Shown here piece by piece: positions 50,746 to 60,280 of a stretch of DNA of 64,000 bases (the stretch's first letter is position 1; each line of letters opens with the position of its first letter). Position numbers and translations under genes: made by a program. The notes under the pieces were generated by a model. That model was not told where the DNA came from. It made no database searches and saw only the letters and a list, made by a program, of their open reading frames with translations. The stretch lies in assembly GCA_034429195.1 (NCBI GenBank), contig DAOUGQ010000010.1, positions 68,778 to 132,777 on the forward strand, in the 5' to 3' direction. Source of the DNA: UBA4782 sp034429195 (GTDB lineage: Bacteria; Chloroflexota; Anaerolineae; Anaerolineales; Anaerolineaceae).

Positions 50746-52113
50746 CTATGAGTTTACTACCGGGGCATCAGTGGTTGGCTTTGGTCCATTCTTCTTGCCA
50801 AATCCATACTTTTCAGCTTTTAAGAAACCCCATTCTACCGTTCCCAACAGCCCCTGGGGGCGAATAAGCATCAGCATCAGCAATGTTATCGGGTAAAGCA
50901 CATACCGCCAGGTTGGAGCTTCGGTGCCCATTTGACTTAACAATACACGAAGCAATCCTTCAAGGAAGAAGATCCACCCGAAGGATGCGGCGATAGTACC
51001 CGTCATACTGCCTAAACCACCAAATACCACAATAATCAGTGGGTTGAATCCAACCAGAAAGTCAAATGTACCCGGGCTGAGAAAACCTATGTAATGTGCG
51101 TAAACTGCTCCACCAACTCCAGCAAAAAAGCTGCCGATGACAAATGAAAGCAGTTTATTATTAGCAACATCGATCCCCATGGCTTTGGCTGCAGTTTCAT
51201 CTTCACGCACCGACATAATGGCACGACCCGTACTAGATCGGATAAGATTTCGCAGAATGATGATCACCAACACCATGAAGAAAAATGCCCAGAACCAGGT
51301 GGTCAGTTTTGGTATACCGATCATTCCACGTCCACCTTTCATTTCAGGGAATGGGAGAATGGTATCTGAGTTGACCATAAGGGTATTCACAACAATTGTG
51401 AAACCCAGGGTAGCAATACCAAAGTAATCACTGCCCAAAGTGAGTACGGGTAAGCCAAACAAGAAGCTTACTTCAGCGGCAAAGACACCTGCAAAGACCA
51501 CTGCAAAGAAAAATACCACCTGAATAGCCACTTTGGAATTCAAGACACCTGGTTCACTAATGGTTCCTAACAGTGGCGACAGTAACGGATTGATGAGATT
51601 ACCAATCAGGATTGCCAGTGCACCTGCTACCACTACACCAATGATATAAAAGGTAAATGCTGAAAGGACCGGAATGCCTCTCAGGCGCTTCAGGAATTTA
51701 CCAATTCCCCAGATAGCCAACCCGGCAAAAATGGTACCCAGACCAACCACAAACAAACCACGTGCATCACCGTTCGTCCAGCGGAAAGTGATATCTGCTG
51801 CACAGTAAGCACCAATGCCGTAAAAACCCCATTGACCAAGACTGAATTGACCGTTGAAGCCATAGATCAGATTCAAGCCCAGAGCAACCATGGTCATGGT
51901 ACATGCCTGGAACAAGAGGCCCTGGTCAAAATTATTAAGAAGCTGAAAATCTCCAAATTTCGTTAGAGCCAGCTGGACTATACCAAACGCCACAATTACA
52001 CCAACAATTTTGACCCACTTTTTTGAATGCCCCATTGCCCATAACAAGCCATACAGGTATCCGAGCAATGCTCCAATTTTGACTAACGACCCGAGAATAA
52101 ATTCGATTCCCAT
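50746..52113 (-). CDS. livM: Branched-chain amino-acid ABC transporter permease LivM
   Basis: A 455-residue permease with about 11 hydrophobic segments. The family core A-L-G-L-N-L-I-Y-G-F-N-G-Q-F-S-L-G-Q-W-G-F-Y-G-I-G-A-Y is at about 77-103, and V-R-E-D-E-T-A-A-K-A-M-G-I-D (EAA-like loop) at about 300-315. It is longer than E. coli LivM (about 425) because of an N-terminal segment and a loop around 150-230. It pairs with LivH. Confidence 0.95.
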   Translation of the reverse strand: MGIEFILGSLVKIGALLGYLYGLLWAMGHSKKWVKIVGVIVAFGIVQLALTKFGDFQLLNNFDQGLLFQACTMTMVALGLNLIYGFNGQFSLGQWGFYGIGAYCAADITFRWTNGDARGLFVVGLGTIFAGLAIWGIGKFLKRLRGIPVLSAFTFYIIGVVVAGALAILIGNLINPLLSPLLGTISEPGVLNSKVAIQVVFFFAVVFAGVFAAEVSFLFGLPVLTLGSDYFGIATLGFTIVVNTLMVNSDTILPFPEMKGGRGMIGIPKLTTWFWAFFFMVLVIIILRNLIRSSTGRAIMSVREDETAAKAMGIDVANNKLLSFVIGSFFAGVGGAVYAHYIGFLSPGTFDFLVGFNPLIIVVFGGLGSMTGTIAASFGWIFFLEGLLRVLLSQMGTEAPTWRYVLYPITLLMLMLIRPQGLLGTVEWGFLKAEKYGFGKKNGPKPTTDAPVVNS

Positions 52114-52121
52114 AGTATCTC

Positions 52122-53246
52122 CTATGCCTTTTCTTTCTCAGGTTCACCAAATAGACCAGTTGGGCGGATCAATAGAACAATGATCAAGATTGTGAAAGCA
52201 ACTGCATCGCGCATCGGGGTCGAAATGTACCCCATTGTCATTGCTTCAGCCTGACCCATGATCAAGGCTCCCACAAAAGCACCAGGTATACTTCCAATCC
52301 CACCCAACACCGCTGCCACAAAGGCTTTTAAACCCGGTAAAATGCCAAGCTGAGTCCAGATGGAGCTATAAGCAATTGCATAAAGCACGCCTCCCAGCCC
52401 AGCAAAAGCAGCGCCAATGGCGAATGTGAAGGAAATGATTCCATCCACGTTGATACCCATTAACCTGGCAGTTGGTTTATCAAAGGATGTTGCCCGCATG
52501 GCGATACCAATTTTTGTTCTATGAACCAAAAACTGTAGGAATATCTGCACAAGAATTGAAGCCGCAACAATAATAATAAAAATGTTTGAAAAAGTAATGC
52601 TACCTGCAGGTGCTTCTACACCTGGTTTTAAGAGATGCACTCCGTCTTTTATGTACCATGCAACTACTTCGAAAGGTCGTTCATAAGGAATGAATCGAGG
52701 AGAATAAACAAAATTAAGGGCACCAAAGAATTCCAGGAAGAATGATATACCAATTGCAGTGATCAAAGCAGCAATTCTAGGTGCATCGCGTAATGGCTTA
52801 TAAGCAACACGCTCTATGGTTATCGCTAGTACAGTACAAACCAACATGGATAAAAGAATAACGGTGATCGAACCGATGACTTCTACTAATGACCTTGGCA
52901 TATTTGGGAAAACCGACATTGGCCATAAATGAAGATTGAATCTGGTAACGGCATAGAAGCTCGTAAATGCTCCAACCATGAACACATCACCATGTGCAAA
53001 ATTGATAAGTTTTACTATGCCATAAACCATGGTGTAGCCTAAAGCAATAAGAGCGTAGACAAAACCAAGCTGCAACCCACTTAAAATAATTTGAATAAAC
53101 AGGCTGGGATCATCAATCAGGTTCTTGATGAGGATGTATGCAACTGCTATGGTAAGGAGAAGCAAAAAGCCTTTTCCCACCCAATCGAGTGGTGGTTTTT
53201 TGCTTTTAATCGGTTTGCTTGTTGGACTTAATGATAGTTTTCGCAT
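52122..53246 (-). CDS. livH: Branched-chain amino-acid ABC transporter permease LivH
   Basis: A 374-residue permease, longer than the usual 290-310 because of an N-terminal basic tail plus one additional hydrophobic segment (about 25-45). The family core G-Y-T-M-V-Y-G-I-V-K-L-I-N-F-A-H-G-D is at about 73-90 and the loop M-R-A-T-S-F-D-K-P-T-A-R-L-M-G-I at about 235-250. It forms the membrane channel with LivM, whose gene begins 8 bases downstream. Confidence 0.95.
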   Translation of the reverse strand: MRKLSLSPTSKPIKSKKPPLDWVGKGFLLLLTIAVAYILIKNLIDDPSLFIQIILSGLQLGFVYALIALGYTMVYGIVKLINFAHGDVFMVGAFTSFYAVTRFNLHLWPMSVFPNMPRSLVEVIGSITVILLSMLVCTVLAITIERVAYKPLRDAPRIAALITAIGISFFLEFFGALNFVYSPRFIPYERPFEVVAWYIKDGVHLLKPGVEAPAGSITFSNIFIIIVAASILVQIFLQFLVHRTKIGIAMRATSFDKPTARLMGINVDGIISFTFAIGAAFAGLGGVLYAIAYSSIWTQLGILPGLKAFVAAVLGGIGSIPGAFVGALIMGQAEAMTMGYISTPMRDAVAFTILIIVLLIRPTGLFGEPEKEKA

Positions 53247-53279
53247 ATTTTTTCCTGGTAAATGAAAGGATACTTAATT

Positions 53280-53306
53280 GTGGAGGATGACAATGTCATC
53301 CTCCAC
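53280..53306 (-). repeat. Perfect hairpin between livJ and livH
   Basis: GTGGAGGATGAC-AAT-GTCATCCTCCAC: a perfect 12-base-pair stem with a 3-base loop. No T-run, so probably a partial terminator or mRNA-stabilising element boosting livJ over the membrane genes. Confidence 0.75.
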
Positions 53307-53326
53307 GTAAAAACTATATGGAAAAC

Positions 53327-54496
53327 CTATGGGATGATCTGTTTGAAGAACTCAACCTGTCCATTCGTCACATGATTGATAAAGACAGGTTTTACTGGAG
53401 TATGGAACGCATCGAATGTGATCGTCCCAGATACAACTTCGAAAGTACCAGAAGCCATTGTGTCTTTTACTTTCGCTGGATCATCTACACCAGCTTTTTC
53501 AATTGAATCAAACAGAATATTTGCAGCGTCATAAGCCAGAGCAGCCAAAGCATCAGGTGGGCGTGGGTTGCCTTTATCATCTTTGTACTTCTCGCTATAG
53601 GTTGTTACGAAGTTCTGCACAATTGCACGATCTTCTGCTGGAGAATAGTGGTTGGTAAAGTAGCCACCATCTGCTGCTGCGGGATCAAGGTCTGGAGAAT
53701 CCCAACCATCTCCACCCATGAACGGAGCGGTAATACCTTTTTCCTTCGCTTGTTTTGTTACCAGGTTGACGATGTTGTAGTAGTCTGGAAGGTAAACCAT
53801 GTCAGGCTTTGCATCAGCTACTTTTGCGAGGATAGCTGAAAAATCGGTGTCTTTTGCTGTGTAAGTTTCTTTACCAACGATCGTTCCGCCGCCTTCAACA
53901 AAATACTTTTCGAAGTATTCTGAGAGGCCTTTCACATAGTCATTTGATTGGTCAAACAGGATAAAAGCAGTCTTTGCCTTCAGATCATTAAGCGCGAATT
54001 GTGCGCCTACCTTTCCCTGAGTGTCATCGTTAAAGCACGCTACGAAAGTATAGGGTTTGACATTACCAGCTGCATCTCTTACAACACTTGGGTTAGTTGA
54101 TGTAGAGCTGATCTGCAGAACACCTTTTGCGTTGGCGATTTCAGAAACCGGGATGGAGGCTTTTGAACAGACTTCTCCAATGATGTAGTGAACACCATCC
54201 TGGTCAATTACCTTGTTGGCAGCATTTACTGCAGGATCAGGAGTACATTGGCTATCTTCAACAATTGGAACGATTTTCATACCAAGCACACCACCCTTGG
54301 CATTCCGTTCTTCAACTGCCTGAAGCACACCATCACGTGTTGATACACCAAAAGTTGGCACTGGACCCGACAAAGGAGCAAGAATTGCGATTTTCAATTC
54401 TTTCTGCGCCTCTGTAGCTGTTTCGCCTGAAGGCTTACAGGCAGTCAACAGTATGATAGCGATGATCACTATCGATACTAATCTTAACTTTTTCAT
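53327..54496 (-). CDS. livJ: Branched-chain amino-acid-type substrate-binding lipoprotein
   Basis: A 389-residue type I periplasmic-binding protein of the Leu/Ile/Val family. Signal peptide with lipobox L-T-A-C (Cys about 20), then K-I-A-I-L-A-P-L-S-G-P-V-P-T-F-G, the Y-I-I-G-E-V-C-S segment and S-S-T-S-T-N ligand-contact region. It delivers branched-chain or other small amino acids to LivHM; related proteins bind amides or urea, so specificity is not certain. First gene of the operon, behind a CGGAGGAG site. Confidence 0.94.
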   Translation of the reverse strand: MKKLRLVSIVIIAIILLTACKPSGETATEAQKELKIAILAPLSGPVPTFGVSTRDGVLQAVEERNAKGGVLGMKIVPIVEDSQCTPDPAVNAANKVIDQDGVHYIIGEVCSKASIPVSEIANAKGVLQISSTSTNPSVVRDAAGNVKPYTFVACFNDDTQGKVGAQFALNDLKAKTAFILFDQSNDYVKGLSEYFEKYFVEGGGTIVGKETYTAKDTDFSAILAKVADAKPDMVYLPDYYNIVNLVTKQAKEKGITAPFMGGDGWDSPDLDPAAADGGYFTNHYSPAEDRAIVQNFVTTYSEKYKDDKGNPRPPDALAALAYDAANILFDSIEKAGVDDPAKVKDTMASGTFEVVSGTITFDAFHTPVKPVFINHVTNGQVEFFKQIIP

Positions 54497-54706
54497 CGTG
54501 GATCTCCTCCGTTTTTTTAGTTTGGCGAATGTGTTAATACTACTGGTAAGCTACGGTTGCTCATTCCGGCTTACAATTTTTAATATATATAATAAATGAA
54601 CCACCTCCTTTATCCTAAAATGGATTTCACTGGTAAATAAATTGATAAAGATAGTGAAAAAGGGTAAATATTCTTGATGTATGGTAGATTGTTGAATTAA
54701 TTTGTT

Positions 54707-54735
54707 ACTATACTGGAAAGAAAAGGAACTGTCAA
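54707..54735 (-). promoter_or_regulatory. Promoter of the livJHMGF operon
   Basis: On the minus strand, TTGACA (54735-54730), a 17-base spacer and TATAGT (54712-54707). Near-consensus. It gives an untranslated leader of about 200 bases that contains an extra AAAGGAGGTGG with no obvious gene behind it. Confidence 0.75.
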
Positions 54736-54757
54736 GTATTTAATAGAGATTTATTTC

Positions 54758-54787
54758 TTGACAATTAAGAAATTTATATAGTAAAAT
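54758..54787 (+). promoter_or_regulatory. Promoter of the 54.8-59.8 kb gene set
   Basis: TTGACA (54758-54763), an 18-base spacer and TAAAAT (54782-54787), the same -35/spacer/-10 layout as the candidate small-RNA promoter near 6.3 kb. Confidence 0.65.
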
Positions 54788-54829
54788 TATTTTTTAATAT
54801 CCAAAAAACTACAGTTCAAGGAGGCAGTC

Positions 54830-55234
54830 TTGCGTCGGCTTTTTTCAAATTCAAAAGTCGTAACAATTGCATTAATTCTTCAGTTTATTCCACTGCTCAT
54901 GCTGCCCCCATCATCATACTCTTTATCGACACAAGAATGGTGGTTGCCCTTATTACTGGCCGTATTTGCGTTAGTGGCAGTAATCCAGGTTACTATCCGG
55001 CATAGTCAGGCATTATGGCCTTGGTACCTTATTTCCTTTTCTCAAGGATTCAATATCATAAGCCGTCTCATGCTGTTGATGCCTCACGCCACTTACAACT
55101 CAAATGGTGCTCAGGTATTTAACACTCTTTATTTTTGCCTATCTGTTACATCGATGTTATTGTCTGCTTTGATCATCTGGATGTGTGATCTCCCTGAAGT
55201 AAGAAATACCTACCTCCGGGCACAAACTTCTTAA
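54830..55234 (+). CDS. Small integral membrane protein, unknown
   Basis: A 134-residue hydrophobic protein with about four membrane segments (about 10-27, 38-55, 65-85, 98-118) and no recognised family. It begins with TTG 54830 behind a strong AAGGAGG. It lies 128 bases ahead of the FAD oxidoreductase and may share its transcript. The topology would suit a quinone- or lipid-associated role, but this is only a guess from its neighbours. Confidence 0.7.
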   Translation: MRRLFSNSKVVTIALILQFIPLLMLPPSSYSLSTQEWWLPLLLAVFALVAVIQVTIRHSQALWPWYLISFSQGFNIISRLMLLMPHATYNSNGAQVFNTLYFCLSVTSMLLSALIIWMCDLPEVRNTYLRAQTS

Positions 55235-55361
55235 TTCATTCGATCGGCGAGGATAACCTCGCCAATTTGCTTTTAACTCATTTTGGTATGACAATTCATT
55301 AACAAATAAATAATCTGGCGGTTCGACCAAGATTTATATATCATCGTTTTGGAGGTACCCA

Positions 55362-56693
55362 ATGGCGCGATCTTTCAATGCAGATGTGCTGATTGTGGGT
55401 GCAGGTCCTACTGGTTCATACCTGGGGTGGCAACTGGCTCAATCTGGTTGTGATGTCTTGCTGCTTGAGGCTTTACCTCTAAAAAATGTAGGCACCCATA
55501 TCGAGGTCGTACATATTGACCAAATCCGTTTCGATGAGTTTGAAATTCCCCATCCTCTTCCTCCAGAAAAATTACATTTGGTGCCTGCCAACAAAGTATG
55601 GGCAGTAGATGGCAGCAGCTATTTCAATGTGCAATACCCATTTTATGTCGTTAACCTGCCCGCTTTTGTGCAACGATTACATGGGTATATCCGCCAATCA
55701 GGGGGTAGGATTGTTGAAAATGCTCAGGTAAATGGCACCATTATGAAAGAAGGTTTCTGCTGCGGAGTTAGTGGGATCTGTGCGGGTGAACCTTTTGAAG
55801 CACATGCAAAAATTACTATAGATGCTTCAGGAATTACCGGTGCTGTACGAACACATTTACCAGATGATTTTGGTGTAGAGAATTGCCCGGTTCCACCAGA
55901 GCAAACCTTCTTTTGTGCTCTAGAATTGCGGGATCAAATCCCTTCAGGTTTTCCAACGGATAATAATACCTTTCTTGGCGCACCAGGCTTTTGGAACAAG
56001 TCTTACGGAGATGGTGTCATCCTTGGCATCATTGCCCCCGGTAGCATAGAAGCTGCTTGGAATGCACTAACTCTGTGGCGGGAATCAACCTACGGCGACC
56101 CTGGCCGATTGGTAGCAAAAAGAGCAGGATGCTCACCTTACCGGCGTGCCCCAGCTTCTTATGTGGGAAATGGTTTTGCTGGCGTGGGCGATAGTGTTTA
56201 CCAAAATAAAGCCTTCTCTGGTGAAGGCATCACCAGTGGATTCACAGCATGTAAAATTGCCAAAGAAGTTATTTTAGAAGCCTTCAAGAAAAATGATGTA
56301 AGCTTGAAAGGATTATGGGATTACAACGTACGTTATTTTCGCAGCCAGGGAGCAAAATTCGCAGGGGTTATGGTTTTCTTGTTTCCGGTAAATAGTCTAC
56401 CAAAGAATGAAATTGATTTTCTATATCAACGTAAGATCATCTTTTGTGCAGAAGATTATGAATATCTTAATTTAAATTATGAATTTAATCTCCCTCCTGA
56501 ACGATGGGAAACCATTTGCCAGCAATTGAAGAAAGGTGTACAAGAAGGTAAATTCTCGGAGAATAGCTATCAAAGGATGAATTCTTTATATAGCTATTCT
56601 GCCCAAATGAAAGCACATTATCTTACCTACCCTGAAACTCCCGAAAACTTACCCGAATGGAGCACAATTACCAGGAATCTATGGGGATATTAG
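55362..56693 (+). CDS. FAD-dependent oxidoreductase, geranylgeranyl-reductase-like
   Basis: A 443-residue flavoprotein. N-terminal dinucleotide-binding motif V-G-A-G-P-T-G-S (about 12-19) with the acidic L-L-E-A strand end. The second FAD motif G-V-G-D-S-V-Y-Q-N-K-A-F-S-G-E-G-I (about 270-286) is characteristic of the geranylgeranyl reductase/FixC/monooxygenase superfamily. Family members reduce isoprenoid chains or hydroxylate substrates. Ribosome-binding site TTGGAGG. The GxGYxYP gene begins 9 bases after its stop, which makes functional linkage likely. Confidence 0.82.
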   Translation: MARSFNADVLIVGAGPTGSYLGWQLAQSGCDVLLLEALPLKNVGTHIEVVHIDQIRFDEFEIPHPLPPEKLHLVPANKVWAVDGSSYFNVQYPFYVVNLPAFVQRLHGYIRQSGGRIVENAQVNGTIMKEGFCCGVSGICAGEPFEAHAKITIDASGITGAVRTHLPDDFGVENCPVPPEQTFFCALELRDQIPSGFPTDNNTFLGAPGFWNKSYGDGVILGIIAPGSIEAAWNALTLWRESTYGDPGRLVAKRAGCSPYRRAPASYVGNGFAGVGDSVYQNKAFSGEGITSGFTACKIAKEVILEAFKKNDVSLKGLWDYNVRYFRSQGAKFAGVMVFLFPVNSLPKNEIDFLYQRKIIFCAEDYEYLNLNYEFNLPPERWETICQQLKKGVQEGKFSENSYQRMNSLYSYSAQMKAHYLTYPETPENLPEWSTITRNLWGY

Positions 56694-56701
56694 GAATAAC
56701 C

Positions 56702-58402
56702 ATGGCGGACTCCTATCGAATTACCGTTTTAGATGTCAGTGAAATGCCTTATGCAGACCGGGTAACTGCCACAAGCCTTCAAGGATTAGCAAACCGTGAA
56801 CGACTATCTTTGTTTCTTGATTATGGAATATATGATGATCCTGAATCTCGAAAAACCAATGAAAATTTCATCTCCGAGGATCTGTGGAGTGGAAAATTCA
56901 GGGATTTTCTAGGGAGGCAGGATAGGCTTAATCTGGATGCCTATGAACAAATATACCCAATCGAGGAAAAGAATGTGGACAATCTGGAGCAAGTCATCGA
57001 ACAATTCTTACCGATTATTAAAGGATTTGTAGTATGGGATCCCGATCTGGAAGACAGCATCAATATTGCGATCATGCTTTCCAGCCTCGAGAATTTGCTT
57101 CCTGTCAGTCCAGAATATCTTGATCGAGTGAAACAGTTCGATTTGCCCATTCAATATGACCTGCGCGGTCGCTGGAATGATCGTATTGCGTTGTATTCTT
57201 GGGCAATGGAAAATCTTTTTCCACGATGTACTCCTGGAAAAGTGGCATGTATCGAGCCGGGTTGGCATCGTGCTGAATTTTTGGATTACGTTGTAAAAGA
57301 AAGGATATTCACTTATAGCTTATCCAGCAAAGGTAATGGAAAGGCTTATAAAAATGGCTGGAATCTTTTACTACTTTGTTTGGGTGGACCTGGTTGGTTA
57401 AGGAATATTATTTACGAAACCGATCTTTTTCATTGGTTTAAGAAAATTGCCATCCGAAAAATGGCAGCAGACCCAGAAGTGGGTCTGACAATCACTATAC
57501 AAAAGAAAATCTCTCGGCAACATGGAGCTGTCATTTTCGGTTGGCACACCATTCGAGATGATGAATTTTCCTTTATGGTTTTATTAAGCGCCATTGGACT
57601 GCGTTTGGTGCCATCACATCTTGCTGCCAATTTTTCATTTCACAGTGTGTTGCCTGCTTCTATACCTCTTAAACAATTTCATATTCGAGAATCTGAAATC
57701 AAGCTTGAACCAGAGAAAACCTATCTTACTTTCACTTATTCAGATGGTGACCAGTTGATGCTGATGAACACAGCCCAAATTGGTGGCTGGCGCAGACCTG
57801 AACGCGGTCTGGTACCTTTCAATTGGGAGATGCAGCCCCTTTTAGTTGAGCTTGCGCCAGCACTGTTGGGGCTTTTCTACAACACCCTCACGCCAAACGA
57901 TTGCCTTATCGCTGGCCCATCTGGAGCAGGGTATATCATTCCGCCTCTACACAATGATCTGCCTGATTACCTGATCCAATCTGCACAGATTTGTGAAAAA
58001 GCAGATATCAATGTGATCACTTCCTATTATCCCGATCCACCCGAAAAGACAATCAAGCAGCACCTCCAGGCTCCAAATACCATTCTCGGATTTCTTTCGG
58101 GCTACTTTTTTATAAAATCCAGACCTGTGCGATGGGGGTATGGTAAAGTGTTTCTGTGCAATTCCTGGCCACATCTTTCGCATATTTCTGACTCGAGCGA
58201 AGATGTACTATCAGGTGTGAGAGAATTGATTAATTCAGCCGCAAACACTCCGCAGTTCATCGGAATCCATCTGTTTGCATACCGTACAACAATCACGGAT
58301 GTATATAACTTTGTGCAAACATTGGATCCTGTGAAGGTGAAAGTCGTTCGCGCAGATGAATTTCTCCTGTTAGCGAAAAAGTATTACGAAAATAAACGAT
58401 AA
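56702..58402 (+). CDS. GxGYxYP-family protein (putative glycoside hydrolase)
   Basis: A 566-residue protein matching the GxGYxYP family, named for a C-terminal motif that here reads G-A-G-Y-I-I-P (Tyr replaced by Ile) near 420. N-terminal part (about 8-250) has L-D-V-S-E-M-P-Y-A-D-R-V-T-A-T-S-L-Q-G-L-A-N-R typical of the family, and T-Y-S-D-G-D-Q near 348. It is classed as a putative glycoside hydrolase; biochemical proof is scarce. There is no signal peptide, so it should be cytoplasmic here. Start: ATG 56702, as the open frame upstream overlaps the flavoprotein gene. A GPH symporter follows. Confidence 0.8.
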   Translation: MADSYRITVLDVSEMPYADRVTATSLQGLANRERLSLFLDYGIYDDPESRKTNENFISEDLWSGKFRDFLGRQDRLNLDAYEQIYPIEEKNVDNLEQVIEQFLPIIKGFVVWDPDLEDSINIAIMLSSLENLLPVSPEYLDRVKQFDLPIQYDLRGRWNDRIALYSWAMENLFPRCTPGKVACIEPGWHRAEFLDYVVKERIFTYSLSSKGNGKAYKNGWNLLLLCLGGPGWLRNIIYETDLFHWFKKIAIRKMAADPEVGLTITIQKKISRQHGAVIFGWHTIRDDEFSFMVLLSAIGLRLVPSHLAANFSFHSVLPASIPLKQFHIRESEIKLEPEKTYLTFTYSDGDQLMLMNTAQIGGWRRPERGLVPFNWEMQPLLVELAPALLGLFYNTLTPNDCLIAGPSGAGYIIPPLHNDLPDYLIQSAQICEKADINVITSYYPDPPEKTIKQHLQAPNTILGFLSGYFFIKSRPVRWGYGKVFLCNSWPHLSHISDSSEDVLSGVRELINSAANTPQFIGIHLFAYRTTITDVYNFVQTLDPVKVKVVRADEFLLLAKKYYENKR

Positions 58403-58456
58403 GAGCAACTATTTATCTTGTTTTTCATCTAAAACTATAAGTAAAGGAAAAACTCT

Positions 58457-59821
58457 ATGACAGAAAAAGTATCGGGACGCACTAAGTTTCTTTATGGTAT
58501 CGCCGATTCGGGTGTGGCGATGCTCACATCTATCGTTCAATTCTTTCTGCTTTTTTATTATACCGATATTGCGCTTTTGGATCCGGGATTGGTAGGCACC
58601 GCCTTGATGGTCGGGAAGTTAACCTGGGATGCTTTCAATGATGTGCTTTTTGGCTATCTTTCTGACCGTACCAAATCCCGTTGGGGTCGACGTAGACCTT
58701 ATCTACTTTTTCTGGCAATTCCTCTCGCATTAGCCACCTGGTTATTGTTCTCTATTCCAAGCCAAATGACCGGCTTTGTTGCGTTTATTGTAGTCTTATT
58801 AACTTTCCTCCTGTTCGACACCCTTCATACCTTCGTAGCAGTAGCATACACAGCACTGACACCGGAATTAACTCATGATTATGATGAACGAACCTCTGTT
58901 ACAACCATACGAGAAATATTTACCGTCGTTGGATATATTCTTGGCGCAGCTTTAACTACCGTGGTTGCAGATATTTATCAAAACAATTTTGGTTTTTCTC
59001 CACATGCCAGTTACAGTGCGATGGGGTTGACATTCGGTATTTATGCTGCGATAGTCGTATTAATCACTGCGGTTGGGGTGAAAGAAAGACCTTCAACTGA
59101 AGTACAGCCTTCAAAAATGCCAGCGATAAAGGCATTCCTCCAGACTTTCAAGAATCGACCTTTCATGCAACTGGTGGGATCATTTCTCATCACGAATGTC
59201 AGTTTTACCCTCCTTACAACCTTATTACCGTATTACTTGAAATACCAGGTTAATATGGAAGATCAAATGTCATTTGTTATGTTAGCACTTCTTGCTACAA
59301 TCGGTTTGTTCCTTTATCCAATGAAGTTGGTTGCAGATCGAATTGGGAAAGGAAAAGCATATGCGTTGGGTCTTGCAGTAGCTGCAGTGGCAGTTCTTGC
59401 TCTATTCTTCTTCCCAAAAGGACCCACACCGTTTGTGTATGTAGCTGCCATTGTTGCTGGCATGGGTTTATCATCTCAATGGGTATGCCCCTGGAGCATG
59501 ATGCCTGATGTGATCGAGATCGATGAAGCAGCCACTGGCGAACGCCGCGAAGGGATTTATTACGGAATGTGGAATTTTATTACGAAATTTGCGAATGCAT
59601 TTGCAATTGCAGCAGCAGGATGGATGTTGACTGGTTTCGGATATGTACCTGATATCCCTCAATCCGATTTTACCCTTTTGGGTATCCGAATTCTTTTCTG
59701 TCTGGTACCTGTTGCAATGTTCATATTAACTATGCCACTTTTGATCAAATATCCTATCACACGTGAAACCCATACCAAATTGGTTGCAGAGTTGAGAGCC
59801 AAAATGGCTGTAGAAAAATAA
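58457..59821 (+). CDS. GPH-family sugar:cation symporter (MFS)
   Basis: A 454-residue membrane carrier with 12 predicted segments. It has the glycoside-pentoside-hexuronide motif D-R-T-K-S-R-W-G-R-R-R-P-Y (about 72-84) and W-D-A-F-N-D just before. It probably imports a glycoside or sugar with Na+ or H+, presumably the substrate of the adjacent GxGYxYP protein. AAGGAAAAACTCT precedes the ATG. It is the last gene of the set, convergent with rplL across a bidirectional terminator. Confidence 0.92.
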   Translation: MTEKVSGRTKFLYGIADSGVAMLTSIVQFFLLFYYTDIALLDPGLVGTALMVGKLTWDAFNDVLFGYLSDRTKSRWGRRRPYLLFLAIPLALATWLLFSIPSQMTGFVAFIVVLLTFLLFDTLHTFVAVAYTALTPELTHDYDERTSVTTIREIFTVVGYILGAALTTVVADIYQNNFGFSPHASYSAMGLTFGIYAAIVVLITAVGVKERPSTEVQPSKMPAIKAFLQTFKNRPFMQLVGSFLITNVSFTLLTTLLPYYLKYQVNMEDQMSFVMLALLATIGLFLYPMKLVADRIGKGKAYALGLAVAAVAVLALFFFPKGPTPFVYVAAIVAGMGLSSQWVCPWSMMPDVIEIDEAATGERREGIYYGMWNFITKFANAFAIAAAGWMLTGFGYVPDIPQSDFTLLGIRILFCLVPVAMFILTMPLLIKYPITRETHTKLVAELRAKMAVEK

Positions 59822-59847
59822 CAAGTTTCGATTGATAAATTTTAAAG

Positions 59848-59882
59848 CAAAAAAGACGGGCAAACCAGCCCGTCTTTTTTGC
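59848..59882. terminator. Bidirectional terminator between the GPH symporter and rplL
   Basis: AAAAAAGACGGGC / GCCCGTCTTTTTT: A-run, 7-base-pair GC stem, T-run, functional on both strands. Confidence 0.92.
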
Positions 59883-59899
59883 TTTTCTAGTTTAAGAAA

Positions 59900-60280
59900 T
59901 TAAGCAATTTCTGAAACTGCACCGGCTGCATCCAGTTTGGATTTTGCATCGGTGGCAACTTCTTTGCTTACAGCGCTGAGAACTTTAGCGCCTGCGGTCT
60001 CAGCCATAGTTTTGGCTTCAACGAGACCGAGATTGGTGAGTTGGCGAATGACTTTGATGGTTTCGATTTTCTTGGGACCAGCGTCCTTGAGGATCACATC
60101 AAATTCAGTCTTTTCTTCTACTGGTTCAGCGGCAGCAACAGGGCCTGCTGCAGCAGCGGCAACTGCAACAGGTGCAGCAGCTGAAACGCCCCATTTTTCT
60201 TCCAACATTTTGACCAATTCGGCAGCTTCTAAAACAGACAGGCTGCTTAGCTCTTCAATCAATTTTTCCATATTAGCCAT
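59900..60280 (-). CDS. rplL: 50S ribosomal protein L7/L12
   Basis: A 126-residue stalk protein. N-terminal dimerisation domain, an Ala-rich hinge (about 38-55) and the C-terminal factor-binding domain (E-K-T-E-F-D-V-I-L-K, K-K-I-E-T-I-K-V-I-R, L-G-L-V-E-A-K). Start: ATG 60280 after AAGGAG; the frame is open further up but would be too long. Translationally linked to rplJ. rpoB does not follow, unlike in many bacteria. Confidence 0.97.
   Translation of the reverse strand: MANMEKLIEELSSLSVLEAAELVKMLEEKWGVSAAAPVAVAAAAAGPVAAAEPVEEKTEFDVILKDAGPKKIETIKVIRQLTNLGLVEAKTMAETAGAKVLSAVSKEVATDAKSKLDAAGAVSEIA

Noticed and set aside
54590..54700. Possible leader peptide behind AAAGGAGGTGG in the liv leader (minus strand)
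   Set aside because: Only a GTG overlapping the ribosome-binding site follows, and spacing is too short; no amino-acid-rich leader typical of attenuation is seen.
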